Origin: an uncultured Bacteroidales bacterium
GTDB lineage: Bacteria > Bacteroidota > Bacteroidia > Bacteroidales > UBA932
DNA length: 6,256 nt
NCBI GenBank assembly: GCA_946405485.1
Contig: CAMJHJ010000144.1
Location: 1-6,256, forward strand
Reading direction: 5' to 3'
Shown here in pieces: positions 1 through 6,210 of this stretch. Numbering within the stretch: position 1 is the first letter of the stretch; every line of letters starts with the position of its first letter. The position numbers were made by a program, and so were the translations under genes. The notes below the pieces were generated by a model, which saw nothing but the letters and a program-made list of their open reading frames with translations, made no database searches and was not told the DNA's origin.

Positions 1-1
1 C

Positions 2-142
2 GGCACCAGCGCGCAGGCGTCGATGGAGGCCTTCCGGGACCGTCTGTCCCGGGGCGGAATCACCGCCACCATCCGCGCCTCCCGGGGCGAGGACATCCTT
101 GCGGCCTGCGGCCTGCTCGCCGGCCTGCACAACCATGAATGA
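2..142 (+). CDS. rlmN: RlmN-type 23S rRNA/tRNA adenine-C2 methyltransferase, 3' end only
   Basis: The window opens inside a gene whose last 46 codons are readable in the frame starting at base 2 and end at TGA 140-142. The peptide contains GTSAQASMEAFRDRL and then SRGEDILAACGLLAG. This matches the C-terminus of the radical-SAM methyltransferase RlmN, where a conserved D-I-x-A-A-C-G segment carries the cysteine that receives and passes on the methyl group (Cys355 in E. coli). That cysteine is visible here at codon 36 of the fragment. RlmN methylates C2 of A2503 in 23S rRNA and A37 in some tRNAs in the cytoplasm. The radical-SAM CxxxCxxC core lies upstream of the window and cannot be checked. 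The resistance enzyme Cfr shares this ending, but a housekeeping RlmN is far more likely. The next gene starts at or before this stop codon, so the two are probably co-transcribed. Confidence 0.8.
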   Translation, partial: GTSAQASMEAFRDRLSRGGITATIRASRGEDILAACGLLAGLHNHE

Positions 143-146
143 TGTT

Positions 147-2543
147 ATGAGAAAATATCTGTTCCTGTTCCTTCTGATCCTTTTCCCCGCAGCCCTCTTC
201 GGTCAGGACTCTTCCTCGTCCGGCTTCGGCCTGGACGCGTCCGACGCGAAGGCGGTCCGGGAGATGAGGCGTCGCATGGATGAAATCCGAAAACGCCGGC
301 CCACGGTGGCCCTCGTCCTGAGCGGGGGCGGAGCCAAGGGCGCGGCGACGGTCGGCGCCCTCAATTATCTGGAACAGTACAAGTTCCCGGTCGACATGGT
401 CGTTGGAACGAGCATCGGCGGCCTCATCGGCGGCGTGTATGCGATGGGCTACAGCCCCGCTTTCCTGGATTCCCTGATGCGGAATATGGACTGGAACCGC
501 ACGATGAGCGACAAGGTGGACTGGGAGTACATCCCGTACAACCGGCGCAAGTATAAGGAACGCTTCGTCCTGTCGTTCCCGTTCTTCTACAGCATGGAAG
601 ACTACCAGGCGCAGCGCAAGGAGGACGTCCAGTATGCCGATGCCAGCGACGGACGTCTCCATCTGTCCGCGGATGAGGACGAGCCCCGCGACCTGGTGAG
701 CAAGTCCCTCCTGAGCAGCCTCCCGTCCGGTTATATCTTCGGCCAGAACGTCCAGTACCTGATCTCCAGCATCACACCGGGACATGCGGATTCCACTGAT
801 TTCCTGCGTCTTCCGGTTCCGTTCGCCTGCGTGGCGACGGATGTCGTCTCCGGCAAGGCGAAGGTGTGGCACAGCGGCAGTCTCGGGACGGCGATGCGCT
901 CCACAATGTCCATCCCGGGCTTTTTCGCTCCCGTCCGCACGAAGGGCATGGTCCTTGTCGACGGCGGCATGCGCAACAACTTCCCGGTGGACCTCGCCCG
1001 GCAGATGGGCGCGGACGTGGTCATCGGCATCGACCTGTCCGACTCCAAGTCGGGGTATGAGGACATCCACAACATCGCCGACATCCTCTGGCGGGGCATC
1101 GACATGTTCGCGGAGGACGCTTTTGAGCGCAATGTCAAGAGTGTCGATATCCGCATCAAGCCGGATCTCAAGGGCTACGGCATGATGAGCTTCAGCGCCG
1201 GCGCGGTGGACACGATGCTGGTGCGGGGATACAAGGCCGCGGAGGAGAAGGCGGAGGAACTCGCCGCCGTGCGCCGATGGCTGGGTGACGATACCCTGCG
1301 GCTGGCGGGGAAGCCGGCCATCGACCTCAGCCACAACAAGGTTTTGATCGACAGCGTCGAGGTAACGGGCGTCACGGGCAAGGACGCGGAGTACATCCGC
1401 GCCAAGTTCAAGGTCCATGCGGGGGACGTCGTCTCCAGGACCGAGATTGAAGATGCCGTGAACACCATCTACGGCAAGGGCGCCTACGAATACATCAGTT
1501 ATGAAATGCTGGGGGAGGAAGAACCTTTCCGGCTGAGAATCAACTGTAAACGCGGTCCCAAGCACCTCCTGGGCGTGGGCTTCCGGATGGATACGGAGGA
1601 GCTGGTGTCGCTGCTGCTGAACGTGGGCCTGAACACCACGGCGATGCAGGGGCCGTCCCTGGACCTGACCGCCCGCATCGGTGCGAACCCCTATATTGAC
1701 GCGCACTACGCTTACGAGACGCCCCGCTGGCCTACCTTCAATGTGCGGGCGGACCTCCGCTGGATCGACCACAACAACTTCCTGATGGGCACGAACCACT
1801 TCAATGTCGGCTACCTTTCCTCCACGCAGGAGATCTATGCCTCCAACATGGAGTGGTCGGGTCTGGACATCAAGGGCGGCTTCCAGAACATGTATTTCAA
1901 CATCGCGCACCTGCTGGCCAGCGACGTGATCGGCGATTACGACCGCAGCCTGTGGAAAGCGGACTATCCGGGCGTCTTTATCGATGCTACCGCCTATACC
2001 CTGGATCACGGATACTTCCCGCGCCAGGGCTTCTCGGCCAACCTCCGGTACGACCTCATCTCCCGTGTCTTCGACGGCCCGAGCTATCCGGGCTTCTTCG
2101 GTATCCTGAGCGCCCAGGGTAAGATGCCTGTTCCCATCGGCCCGCGCGTCACCCTCATCCCGCAGGGCGGTCTCCGCTTCATTTTCGGTGACGACATCCC
2201 GATTCCGTACGCCAACGTGCTGGGCGGCGAGATGGCCGGCCGGTATGTGGACCATCAGCTGCCGTTCATCGGCATCAGCAACGCGGCGTTCCGGCGCAAC
2301 AATCTGGTCGTCCTGCGGATGGACCTGCGCTTCCAACTGGCTCGTAACAACTACCTTACGGGCACGTTCAACTACGGCCGCGACTTCTTCTCGTTCCGTC
2401 AGTTCGAGACGGGCGAAGACCTCTGGGGCGCTGGTGTCGGCTATGCCTACAACACCATCGTCGGCCCTCTCAAGGCGATTTTCCACTGGTCTTCGGTGAC
2501 CCGGTCCCTGGGTTTCTACGCATCTCTCGGTTTTGATTTCTGA
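147..2543 (+). CDS. Patatin-like phospholipase with POTRA and outer-membrane beta-barrel (PlpD/type Vd-like)
   Basis: This predicted surface or periplasmic lipid acyl hydrolase has 798 residues from ATG 147. Residues 1-19 form a signal peptide (MRKYLFLFLLILFPAALFG). The patatin domain spans about 52-300. It has the glycine-rich oxyanion loop SGGGAKG (59-65), the nucleophile elbow GTSIGG with Ser89, and the catalytic Asp in DGG at Asp272, so the Ser-Asp dyad is intact. A POTRA-like segment begins near 399 (VLIDSVEVTGV) and runs to about 470. The rest is rich in alternating aromatic and glycine strands typical of an Omp85-type barrel and ends in phenylalanine (ASLGFDF), as expected for a BAM substrate. 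Patatin-POTRA-barrel proteins are type Vd autotransporters (PlpD). Whether the hydrolase is released or faces the periplasm cannot be told. ATG 135 gives four extra residues and overlaps the rlmN stop. ATG 147 gives the cleaner signal peptide and is preferred. recX follows after 2 nt. Confidence 0.9.
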   Translation: MRKYLFLFLLILFPAALFGQDSSSSGFGLDASDAKAVREMRRRMDEIRKRRPTVALVLSGGGAKGAATVGALNYLEQYKFPVDMVVGTSIGGLIGGVYAMGYSPAFLDSLMRNMDWNRTMSDKVDWEYIPYNRRKYKERFVLSFPFFYSMEDYQAQRKEDVQYADASDGRLHLSADEDEPRDLVSKSLLSSLPSGYIFGQNVQYLISSITPGHADSTDFLRLPVPFACVATDVVSGKAKVWHSGSLGTAMRSTMSIPGFFAPVRTKGMVLVDGGMRNNFPVDLARQMGADVVIGIDLSDSKSGYEDIHNIADILWRGIDMFAEDAFERNVKSVDIRIKPDLKGYGMMSFSAGAVDTMLVRGYKAAEEKAEELAAVRRWLGDDTLRLAGKPAIDLSHNKVLIDSVEVTGVTGKDAEYIRAKFKVHAGDVVSRTEIEDAVNTIYGKGAYEYISYEMLGEEEPFRLRINCKRGPKHLLGVGFRMDTEELVSLLLNVGLNTTAMQGPSLDLTARIGANPYIDAHYAYETPRWPTFNVRADLRWIDHNNFLMGTNHFNVGYLSSTQEIYASNMEWSGLDIKGGFQNMYFNIAHLLASDVIGDYDRSLWKADYPGVFIDATAYTLDHGYFPRQGFSANLRYDLISRVFDGPSYPGFFGILSAQGKMPVPIGPRVTLIPQGGLRFIFGDDIPIPYANVLGGEMAGRYVDHQLPFIGISNAAFRRNNLVVLRMDLRFQLARNNYLTGTFNYGRDFFSFRQFETGEDLWGAGVGYAYNTIVGPLKAIFHWSSVTRSLGFYASLGFDF

Positions 2544-2545
2544 CG

Positions 2546-3010
2546 ATGGAAGAGAAGAAAGTCCTGGAACGGCTGCAACGCCAGTGCGCGCGGATGGAGT
2601 CCTGCGCCTTCGATGTCCGGCGGAAAGCCCTGAAGGCGATGGAGGGCGATGCCGATGCAGCCGACCGGATCGTCTCCTCGCTGGTGGCCGACCGCTTTGT
2701 CGATGACCGCCGCTACGCCGCCGCCTTCGCCCGCGAGAAGTCCTCGCTGCAAGGATGGGGTCCTGTAAAAATCCGCTTCCAGCTGCGTGGAAAGGGTATT
2801 TCCGATGAAATCATCTCGGAGGCCCTGCAGGAAATCGATCCCGAGAAAGCGACTTCGAAACTGGATAAACTCGCCGCCGAAAAATACCGTCTCCTGAAGG
2901 ACGACCCCCAGTGCAAGCTGAAACTCCTCAAGGCTCTTCTGTCCAGGGGTTATAACTATGATGAAGTGGATGCGGCCGTCTCCCGCGTAATGAAATCTTC
3001 CGACCGATGA
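2546..3010 (+). CDS. recX: RecX family regulator of RecA
   Basis: The gene encodes 154 residues, the usual size for a RecX protein. RecX binds RecA filaments in the cytoplasm and limits or modulates recombination and SOS induction. The evidence is the family pattern of tandem three-helix modules. The first is at about 12-50 (CARMESCAFDVRRKAL, then a VxDRFVDDxRYA junction at 47-58). The second runs through FAREKSSLQGWGPVKIRFQL and the RGKGIS segment (61-86). The third is at about 103-149 and includes a K-L-L-K-A-L-L-S-R-G-Y element. The D-D-x-R-Y-A motif and the W-G-x-x-K-I segment are the most diagnostic. ATG 2546 begins 2 nt after the patatin stop, and the TGA overlaps the next ATG by 4 nt (ATGA, 3007-3010), indicating translational coupling. 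recA is not in the window, so the link to RecA rests on family knowledge. Confidence 0.9.
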   Translation: MEEKKVLERLQRQCARMESCAFDVRRKALKAMEGDADAADRIVSSLVADRFVDDRRYAAAFAREKSSLQGWGPVKIRFQLRGKGISDEIISEALQEIDPEKATSKLDKLAAEKYRLLKDDPQCKLKLLKALLSRGYNYDEVDAAVSRVMKSSDR

Positions 3011-4365
3011 AACATTTCTTCTTGGCGTTCACCGCCCTTTTCCTGGCTGTCATTCCGAGCGAAGCCTCTGTCATTCCGAGCGAAGCGAAGGAATCTGATT
3101 TCGACGCATTCTTCGAAAACTCCACCCTCCGCCTCGACTACGTCTTCTGCGGCGACAACGCCCACCAGGCCATTTATTTCCAGCAGGCCCTCCGGACCTC
3201 CGAATGGGCGGGCCGACGGGAGAATCTCTCCGAGCCGCTGCTCGAGGGAAACGGCCAGATCCGCGTCCTGAATCCGGAGACGGGGGAGTGCCTGTATGCC
3301 AATTCCTTCTCCACCCTGTTCCAGGAATGGCAGGTGGAAGAGGAGGCGACCCGGGTGCAGAAGGCTTTCGAGAACTGCTTCCAGGTGCCTTTCCCCAAGC
3401 AGCCGGTGGATATCGAGGTCTTCCTCATGGACACGCACCGTCAGCGGTCCTCCTATCTGAAACACCGTATTGACCCGACGGACATCCTGATCCGAAAAGT
3501 GGCGGACAACGGCTATTCTTCCACCGTGGTCTGGCAGGGCGGTCCGCTGGACGAAACCATCGACATTGTCGTGGTCTCCGAGGGTTATGGCGCGTCGGAG
3601 AAGGCGAAGTTCTACCGTGACGCGGAGCACGTCGCGACGGCGCTCTTCCGCCATGAGCCGTTTGCCGCGAACCGGAACAAGTTCACCATCCGGGCCGTCT
3701 TCGTGCCCTCCCTGGATTCCGGCGTGAGCGTTCCCCGCATGGGGGGATGGAAGCGCACCCCGCTGGACAGTCACTTCGACACTTTTTATATCGACCGCTA
3801 CTTGACTACCTCCGCGCAGCAGAAGGTCTATGACGCCATCGGCACCGTCCCCTTCGAGCACATCGTCGTGATGGTCAATACCGGCATCTACGGTGGCGGC
3901 GGCATCTACAACTCCCTGACAATCATGAACTCCGACCATCCGACCTTCAACGCCGTGATGGTCCATGAGTTCGGCCACGCCTTCGGCGGCCTCGCTGACG
4001 AGTACGCCTACGGCGACCAGGTGGAAACCTCGTATCCGGCCGATACGGAACCCTGGGAACCGAACATCACGACGCTCCATGACTTCGGTGCCAAGTGGCA
4101 GGATATGCTCCCCGCCGGCACCGCGATTCCCACGCCGCTCGACGACCTGGACAAGCAGGATGTCCGTCGAATCTGGCAGACCTTCACCCCGGAGCAGAAA
4201 GCCCTGCTGAACTTGAAGATCGGCGTCTATGAAGGCGCCGGCTACCAGTCCAAAGGTGTCTACCGCCCCGTCCAGGAATGTCGCATGCGCATCAACGAAT
4301 GCGAAGAATTCTGCCCCGTCTGCACCCGCGCCATCGTCCGGATGATTGAGTACTATACCCGGTAG
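3007..4365 (+). CDS. Secreted M64-family (IgA peptidase-like) zinc metallopeptidase
   Basis: The predicted exported zinc peptidase has 452 residues. The signal peptide is about residues 1-20 (MKHFFLAFTALFLAVIPSEA), with a plausible signal peptidase I site after Ser18-Glu19-Ala20. An N-terminal M64_N-like beta domain covers about 33-150. The catalytic domain starts near 180 with D-I-V-V-V-S-E-G-Y-G. It carries the zinc site H320-E-F-G-H324, followed by F-G-G-L-A-D331-E-Y. The two histidines are the expected ligands, Glu321 is the catalytic base, and Asp331 is the likely further ligand. Four cysteines at 425, 432, 436 and 439 near the C-terminus fit the family's cysteine-rich tail. M64 was founded on a Clostridium ramosum IgA protease; many Bacteroidetes members are uncharacterised, so the substrate is unknown and IgA cleavage should not be assumed. 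The start overlaps the recX stop by 4 nt. Residues 15-30 derive from a repeat found again in the next gene. Confidence 0.88.
   Translation: MKHFFLAFTALFLAVIPSEASVIPSEAKESDFDAFFENSTLRLDYVFCGDNAHQAIYFQQALRTSEWAGRRENLSEPLLEGNGQIRVLNPETGECLYANSFSTLFQEWQVEEEATRVQKAFENCFQVPFPKQPVDIEVFLMDTHRQRSSYLKHRIDPTDILIRKVADNGYSSTVVWQGGPLDETIDIVVVSEGYGASEKAKFYRDAEHVATALFRHEPFAANRNKFTIRAVFVPSLDSGVSVPRMGGWKRTPLDSHFDTFYIDRYLTTSAQQKVYDAIGTVPFEHIVVMVNTGIYGGGGIYNSLTIMNSDHPTFNAVMVHEFGHAFGGLADEYAYGDQVETSYPADTEPWEPNITTLHDFGAKWQDMLPAGTAIPTPLDDLDKQDVRRIWQTFTPEQKALLNLKIGVYEGAGYQSKGVYRPVQECRMRINECEEFCPVCTRAIVRMIEYYTR
3049..3096 (+). repeat. REP-like short palindromic repeat, partial plus full copy, in the M64 gene
   Basis: A partial copy starting gtcattccgagcgaag (3049-3064) is followed exactly 21 nt later by a full 27-nt copy (3070-3096). 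The full copy has attcc (3073-3077) and ggaat (3090-3094) as short inverted arms around a 12-nt centre containing two gcgaa units. The copies are read in one frame as V-I-P-S-E-A-S and V-I-P-S-E-A-K-E-S, at residues 15-30 of the M64 peptidase. Bases 3067-3097 are identical to 5344-5374 in the sigma-barrel gene. Similar palindromic motifs are dispersed in many bacterial genomes, often between genes. Genome-wide copy number cannot be seen here. Confidence 0.8.
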
Positions 4366-4380
4366 CTTTTTTCACTTTTG

Positions 4381-4412
4381 ACGCAGTATTCCTGTAATGC
4401 CGGAGTTATATA
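4381..4412 (+). promoter_or_regulatory. Bipartite element upstream of the sigma-barrel gene (candidate promoter/operator)
   Basis: The 10-mer acgcagtatt (4381-4390) and the 8-mer gttatata (4405-4412) are separated by 14 nt. The same two words with the same 14-nt spacing recur at 6155-6186 in front of the next gene, while the 14 bases between them differ. Two conserved blocks with fixed spacing and a free middle are what a sigma-factor promoter or a dyad-binding regulator would leave. The second block ends 4 nt before ATG 4417. If it were a -10 box, the message would be almost leaderless, so an operator role is also possible. The spacer also holds a run of six T (4367-4372) without a convincing hairpin. 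Confidence 0.55.
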
Positions 4413-4416
4413 ACTG

Positions 4417-6153
4417 ATGGAAGAGCAGGAACTGGCCCTCCGTTGCGCCCGGGGAGACAATGCCGCGCGCAGGGAACTGTACATTCAGTACGGCTCCCGG
4501 ATTCTTGCGCTTTGCCGTCGCTATGTCTCCGACCCTGCCGATGCGGAAGACCTGAAGCAGGATGCTTTCGTCAAGATATTCCGTGTCATCGGCCGTTTCC
4601 GGTGGACGCGTCCCGGTTCGCTGTATGCCTGGATGTCGCGGGTCACGATCAATATGGCCTTCGATTCGTACGGAAAGCGTCGTCGCCTGGCCAAGCAGCT
4701 GGTGGATGTGAACGAAATGGAGAATACCATTCCGGACGAATCGACCTATGAAGAGGCCGCTTCGGTGCCGCCGGAAGTGCTTGCAGCGATGATTGACGCA
4801 TTGCCGGAGGGCTATCGGACCGTTTTCAAGCTATATTGCATCGATGGGCTTTCCCACAAGGATATCTCCGCCCTGCTCGGCATCAAGGAGAAGAGTTCAT
4901 CGGCCAGCCTTGCGCGGGCTCGGGCGCTCCTTTCTGATGCCATCCGGGAGTATTGGCGGAACGAGGAAGAAGGAACATCCCCCGACAGCTGGTCCCGCAT
5001 CCTCCGCAAAATGCATCGTGCCGCCGCGTTGCGTGCCTCCGCCATTGCCGTGGCAGTGTTACTGCCCGTTTCCTCCCTTCTTCTCTGGCACTCTTCCCGC
5101 CAGCCCTCCGCTCCAGCTATTGCGGAAGTCCCCCCGACCGTTCCGGAAGAACCTGCACCTATCCTTGAAGAACCGACTGCTGTTCCGGAAGATACATTCC
5201 TTCCCTTCAGCAGGCCCTCGGTCTCGTTGAACATCCCTTCTGTCGTCCAGGGCGATTCTTCTTCCATTCCGAGCGATTCCTCTGTCGGCCCGAATGATTC
5301 CTCTGTCGTTCCGAACGACCCTTCTGTCATTCCGAGCGATTCTTCTGTCATTCCGAGCGAAGCGAAGGAATCTGTCTCCAGCCCTGACTCGACCTCCTCC
5401 GCCACTCCTCGCTCGCCCCGGAATCTCCCGCCCGATCCCATCGACCCCTTCCTCACCCTTACCGAGCAGATCCAGCGGCAGCGCCCCCGCGTCTCCCTCA
5501 GCTTCCGGGCAGGCTCCGGAACCAACCGCCGGAGAACGGATGTCAGTTTGAATTCGACGCCCTATATCGCCGCCTTGACCTATATGAACCAGGTCGATCC
5601 TCGATTCCGACCGGATGTCCGTTCCAATTACGGCAACGCGATCGAATGGCTGGCGAATAATGCGGCTCCCGGTTCCTTCACATCGGGTGTCAACCGTTAT
5701 CGACACGACCTTCCTGTGTCGTTGGGCATTACGGCCCGTATGGAGCTCACACCGCGGACGGGCGTCGAAAGCGGGCTTGAATATACCTATCTGCATTCCA
5801 CCGTCGATTCGGATGGCGGTCAGATGAGCCAGCGGCTGCATTTCGTGGGCATTCCCGTGCGGATGGACACCCGGTTATGGACCGGGAACGGACTTGACCT
5901 GTATGCCGGCCTTGGCGTCAAGGCGGAGAAATGCATTGCCGCTTCCATGGGCTATGTCAAATGTGAAGAGCCCCGCCTCCAGTGGTCCACTGGGGCGTTT
6001 GCCGGTGTTCAATACCGGATCGGCACCCGGTCCCACCTCTATTTCCAGCCGGAATTCTCCTACAGTTTCACGAAAACGGACCTAGTCACTTACCGCACCG
6101 AAACCCCGATCGTGTTCACGCTCAACGCCGGATTGCGTTTTGACTTGAAATAA
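4417..6153 (+). CDS. ECF sigma factor fused to a transmembrane helix, periplasmic linker and outer-membrane beta-barrel
   Basis: This is one open 578-codon frame. Sigma2 is at about 15-92, with the region 2.2 core D-A-E-D-L-K-Q-D-A-F (42-51) and region 2.3/2.4 R-F-R-W to K-R-R-R (60-90). Sigma4 is at about 119-180, with A-L-P-E-G-Y-R-T-V-F (128-137) and the helix-turn-helix LSHKDISALLGIKEKS (145-160). Only about 23 residues separate sigma4 from a single hydrophobic helix at 204-224, flanked on the cytoplasmic side by R194, R197, K198, R201 and R206, so the N-terminus should be inside. A Pro/Glu/Ser-rich linker follows (225-356), including a heptad repeat (276-319). The segment 357-578 has about eight amphipathic strands, like a small OmpA/PorT-type barrel, with Cys506 and Cys516 in one loop. 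Bacteroidetes often carry ECF sigma and TM-plus-barrel proteins as separate neighbouring genes; here they are continuous. Family role: promoter-specific transcription. Inferred: membrane-tethered control from the envelope. A sequencing error joining two genes is possible but would have to be frame-neutral. Confidence 0.85.
   Translation: MEEQELALRCARGDNAARRELYIQYGSRILALCRRYVSDPADAEDLKQDAFVKIFRVIGRFRWTRPGSLYAWMSRVTINMAFDSYGKRRRLAKQLVDVNEMENTIPDESTYEEAASVPPEVLAAMIDALPEGYRTVFKLYCIDGLSHKDISALLGIKEKSSSASLARARALLSDAIREYWRNEEEGTSPDSWSRILRKMHRAAALRASAIAVAVLLPVSSLLLWHSSRQPSAPAIAEVPPTVPEEPAPILEEPTAVPEDTFLPFSRPSVSLNIPSVVQGDSSSIPSDSSVGPNDSSVVPNDPSVIPSDSSVIPSEAKESVSSPDSTSSATPRSPRNLPPDPIDPFLTLTEQIQRQRPRVSLSFRAGSGTNRRRTDVSLNSTPYIAALTYMNQVDPRFRPDVRSNYGNAIEWLANNAAPGSFTSGVNRYRHDLPVSLGITARMELTPRTGVESGLEYTYLHSTVDSDGGQMSQRLHFVGIPVRMDTRLWTGNGLDLYAGLGVKAEKCIAASMGYVKCEEPRLQWSTGAFAGVQYRIGTRSHLYFQPEFSYSFTKTDLVTYRTETPIVFTLNAGLRFDLK
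5242..5373 (+). repeat. 21-nt tandem repeat ending in a REP-like motif, in the sigma-barrel linker
   Basis: Five 21-nt units (5242-5262, 5263-5283, 5284-5304, 5305-5325, 5326-5346) are followed by a 27-nt terminal unit (5347-5373). They encode VVQGDSS, SIPSDSS, VGPNDSS, VVPNDPS, VIPSDSS and VIPSEAKES, residues 276-319. Units 2, 5 and 6 share attccgagcga. The last unit is identical to the full copy in the M64 gene, with identity extending over 5344-5374. The divergence between units shows the array is not a very recent duplication, although the terminal motif itself is perfectly conserved. All units keep the reading frame, giving a flexible acidic/serine/proline spacer in the predicted periplasmic part. 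Confidence 0.85.
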
Positions 6154-6154
6154 T

Positions 6155-6186
6155 ACGCAGTATTTTGACGGAAAGGGCGTTATATA
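6155..6186 (+). promoter_or_regulatory. Second copy of the bipartite element, upstream of the last gene
   Basis: The 10-mer acgcagtatt (6155-6164) and the 8-mer gttatata (6179-6186) are again exactly 14 nt apart, matching 4381-4412. It starts 2 nt after the sigma-barrel stop codon and ends 24 nt before ATG 6211, a distance compatible with a -10 box and a short leader. This copy therefore favours a promoter reading more than the first copy does. There is no obvious terminator hairpin between the sigma-barrel stop and this element. Confidence 0.55.
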
Positions 6187-6210
6187 GATAAAAAAACTAT
6201 ATTTGCGCTT

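Noticed and set aside
99..146. TTG start at 99 for the patatin gene.
   Set aside because: It would overlap the rlmN coding region by 44 nt and put residues of non-signal character before a clear signal peptide. ATG 147 (or 135) fits better.
60..2486. An 808-codon open frame on the minus strand across nearly the whole patatin gene.
   Set aside because: It lies in exact codon register with the sense gene, so minus-strand stops require sense TTA, CTA or TCA codons, which are rare in this GC-rich coding style. Its product has no recognisable domain and the sense protein has intact catalytic motifs. The same explanation covers the minus-strand frames at 2956-4080 and 5059-5841.
3049..3096. CRISPR-like interpretation of the repeated 27-nt motif.
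   Set aside because: Copies at 21-nt spacing overlap or abut with no unique spacers, lie within coding frames and have no cas genes nearby.
4361..4375. Rho-independent terminator after the M64 gene, suggested by a run of six T at 4367-4372.
   Set aside because: The only dyad before the T run is tacc/ggta with a one-base loop, which cannot form a stable hairpin.
6198..6205. tatatttg matches the Bacteroidetes -7 consensus TAnnTTTG just before ATG 6211.
   Set aside because: No TTTG -33 box lies about 20 nt upstream (the nearest ends at 6167, 30 nt away), and the box is only 5 nt from the start codon. It may be chance in an AT-rich spacer.
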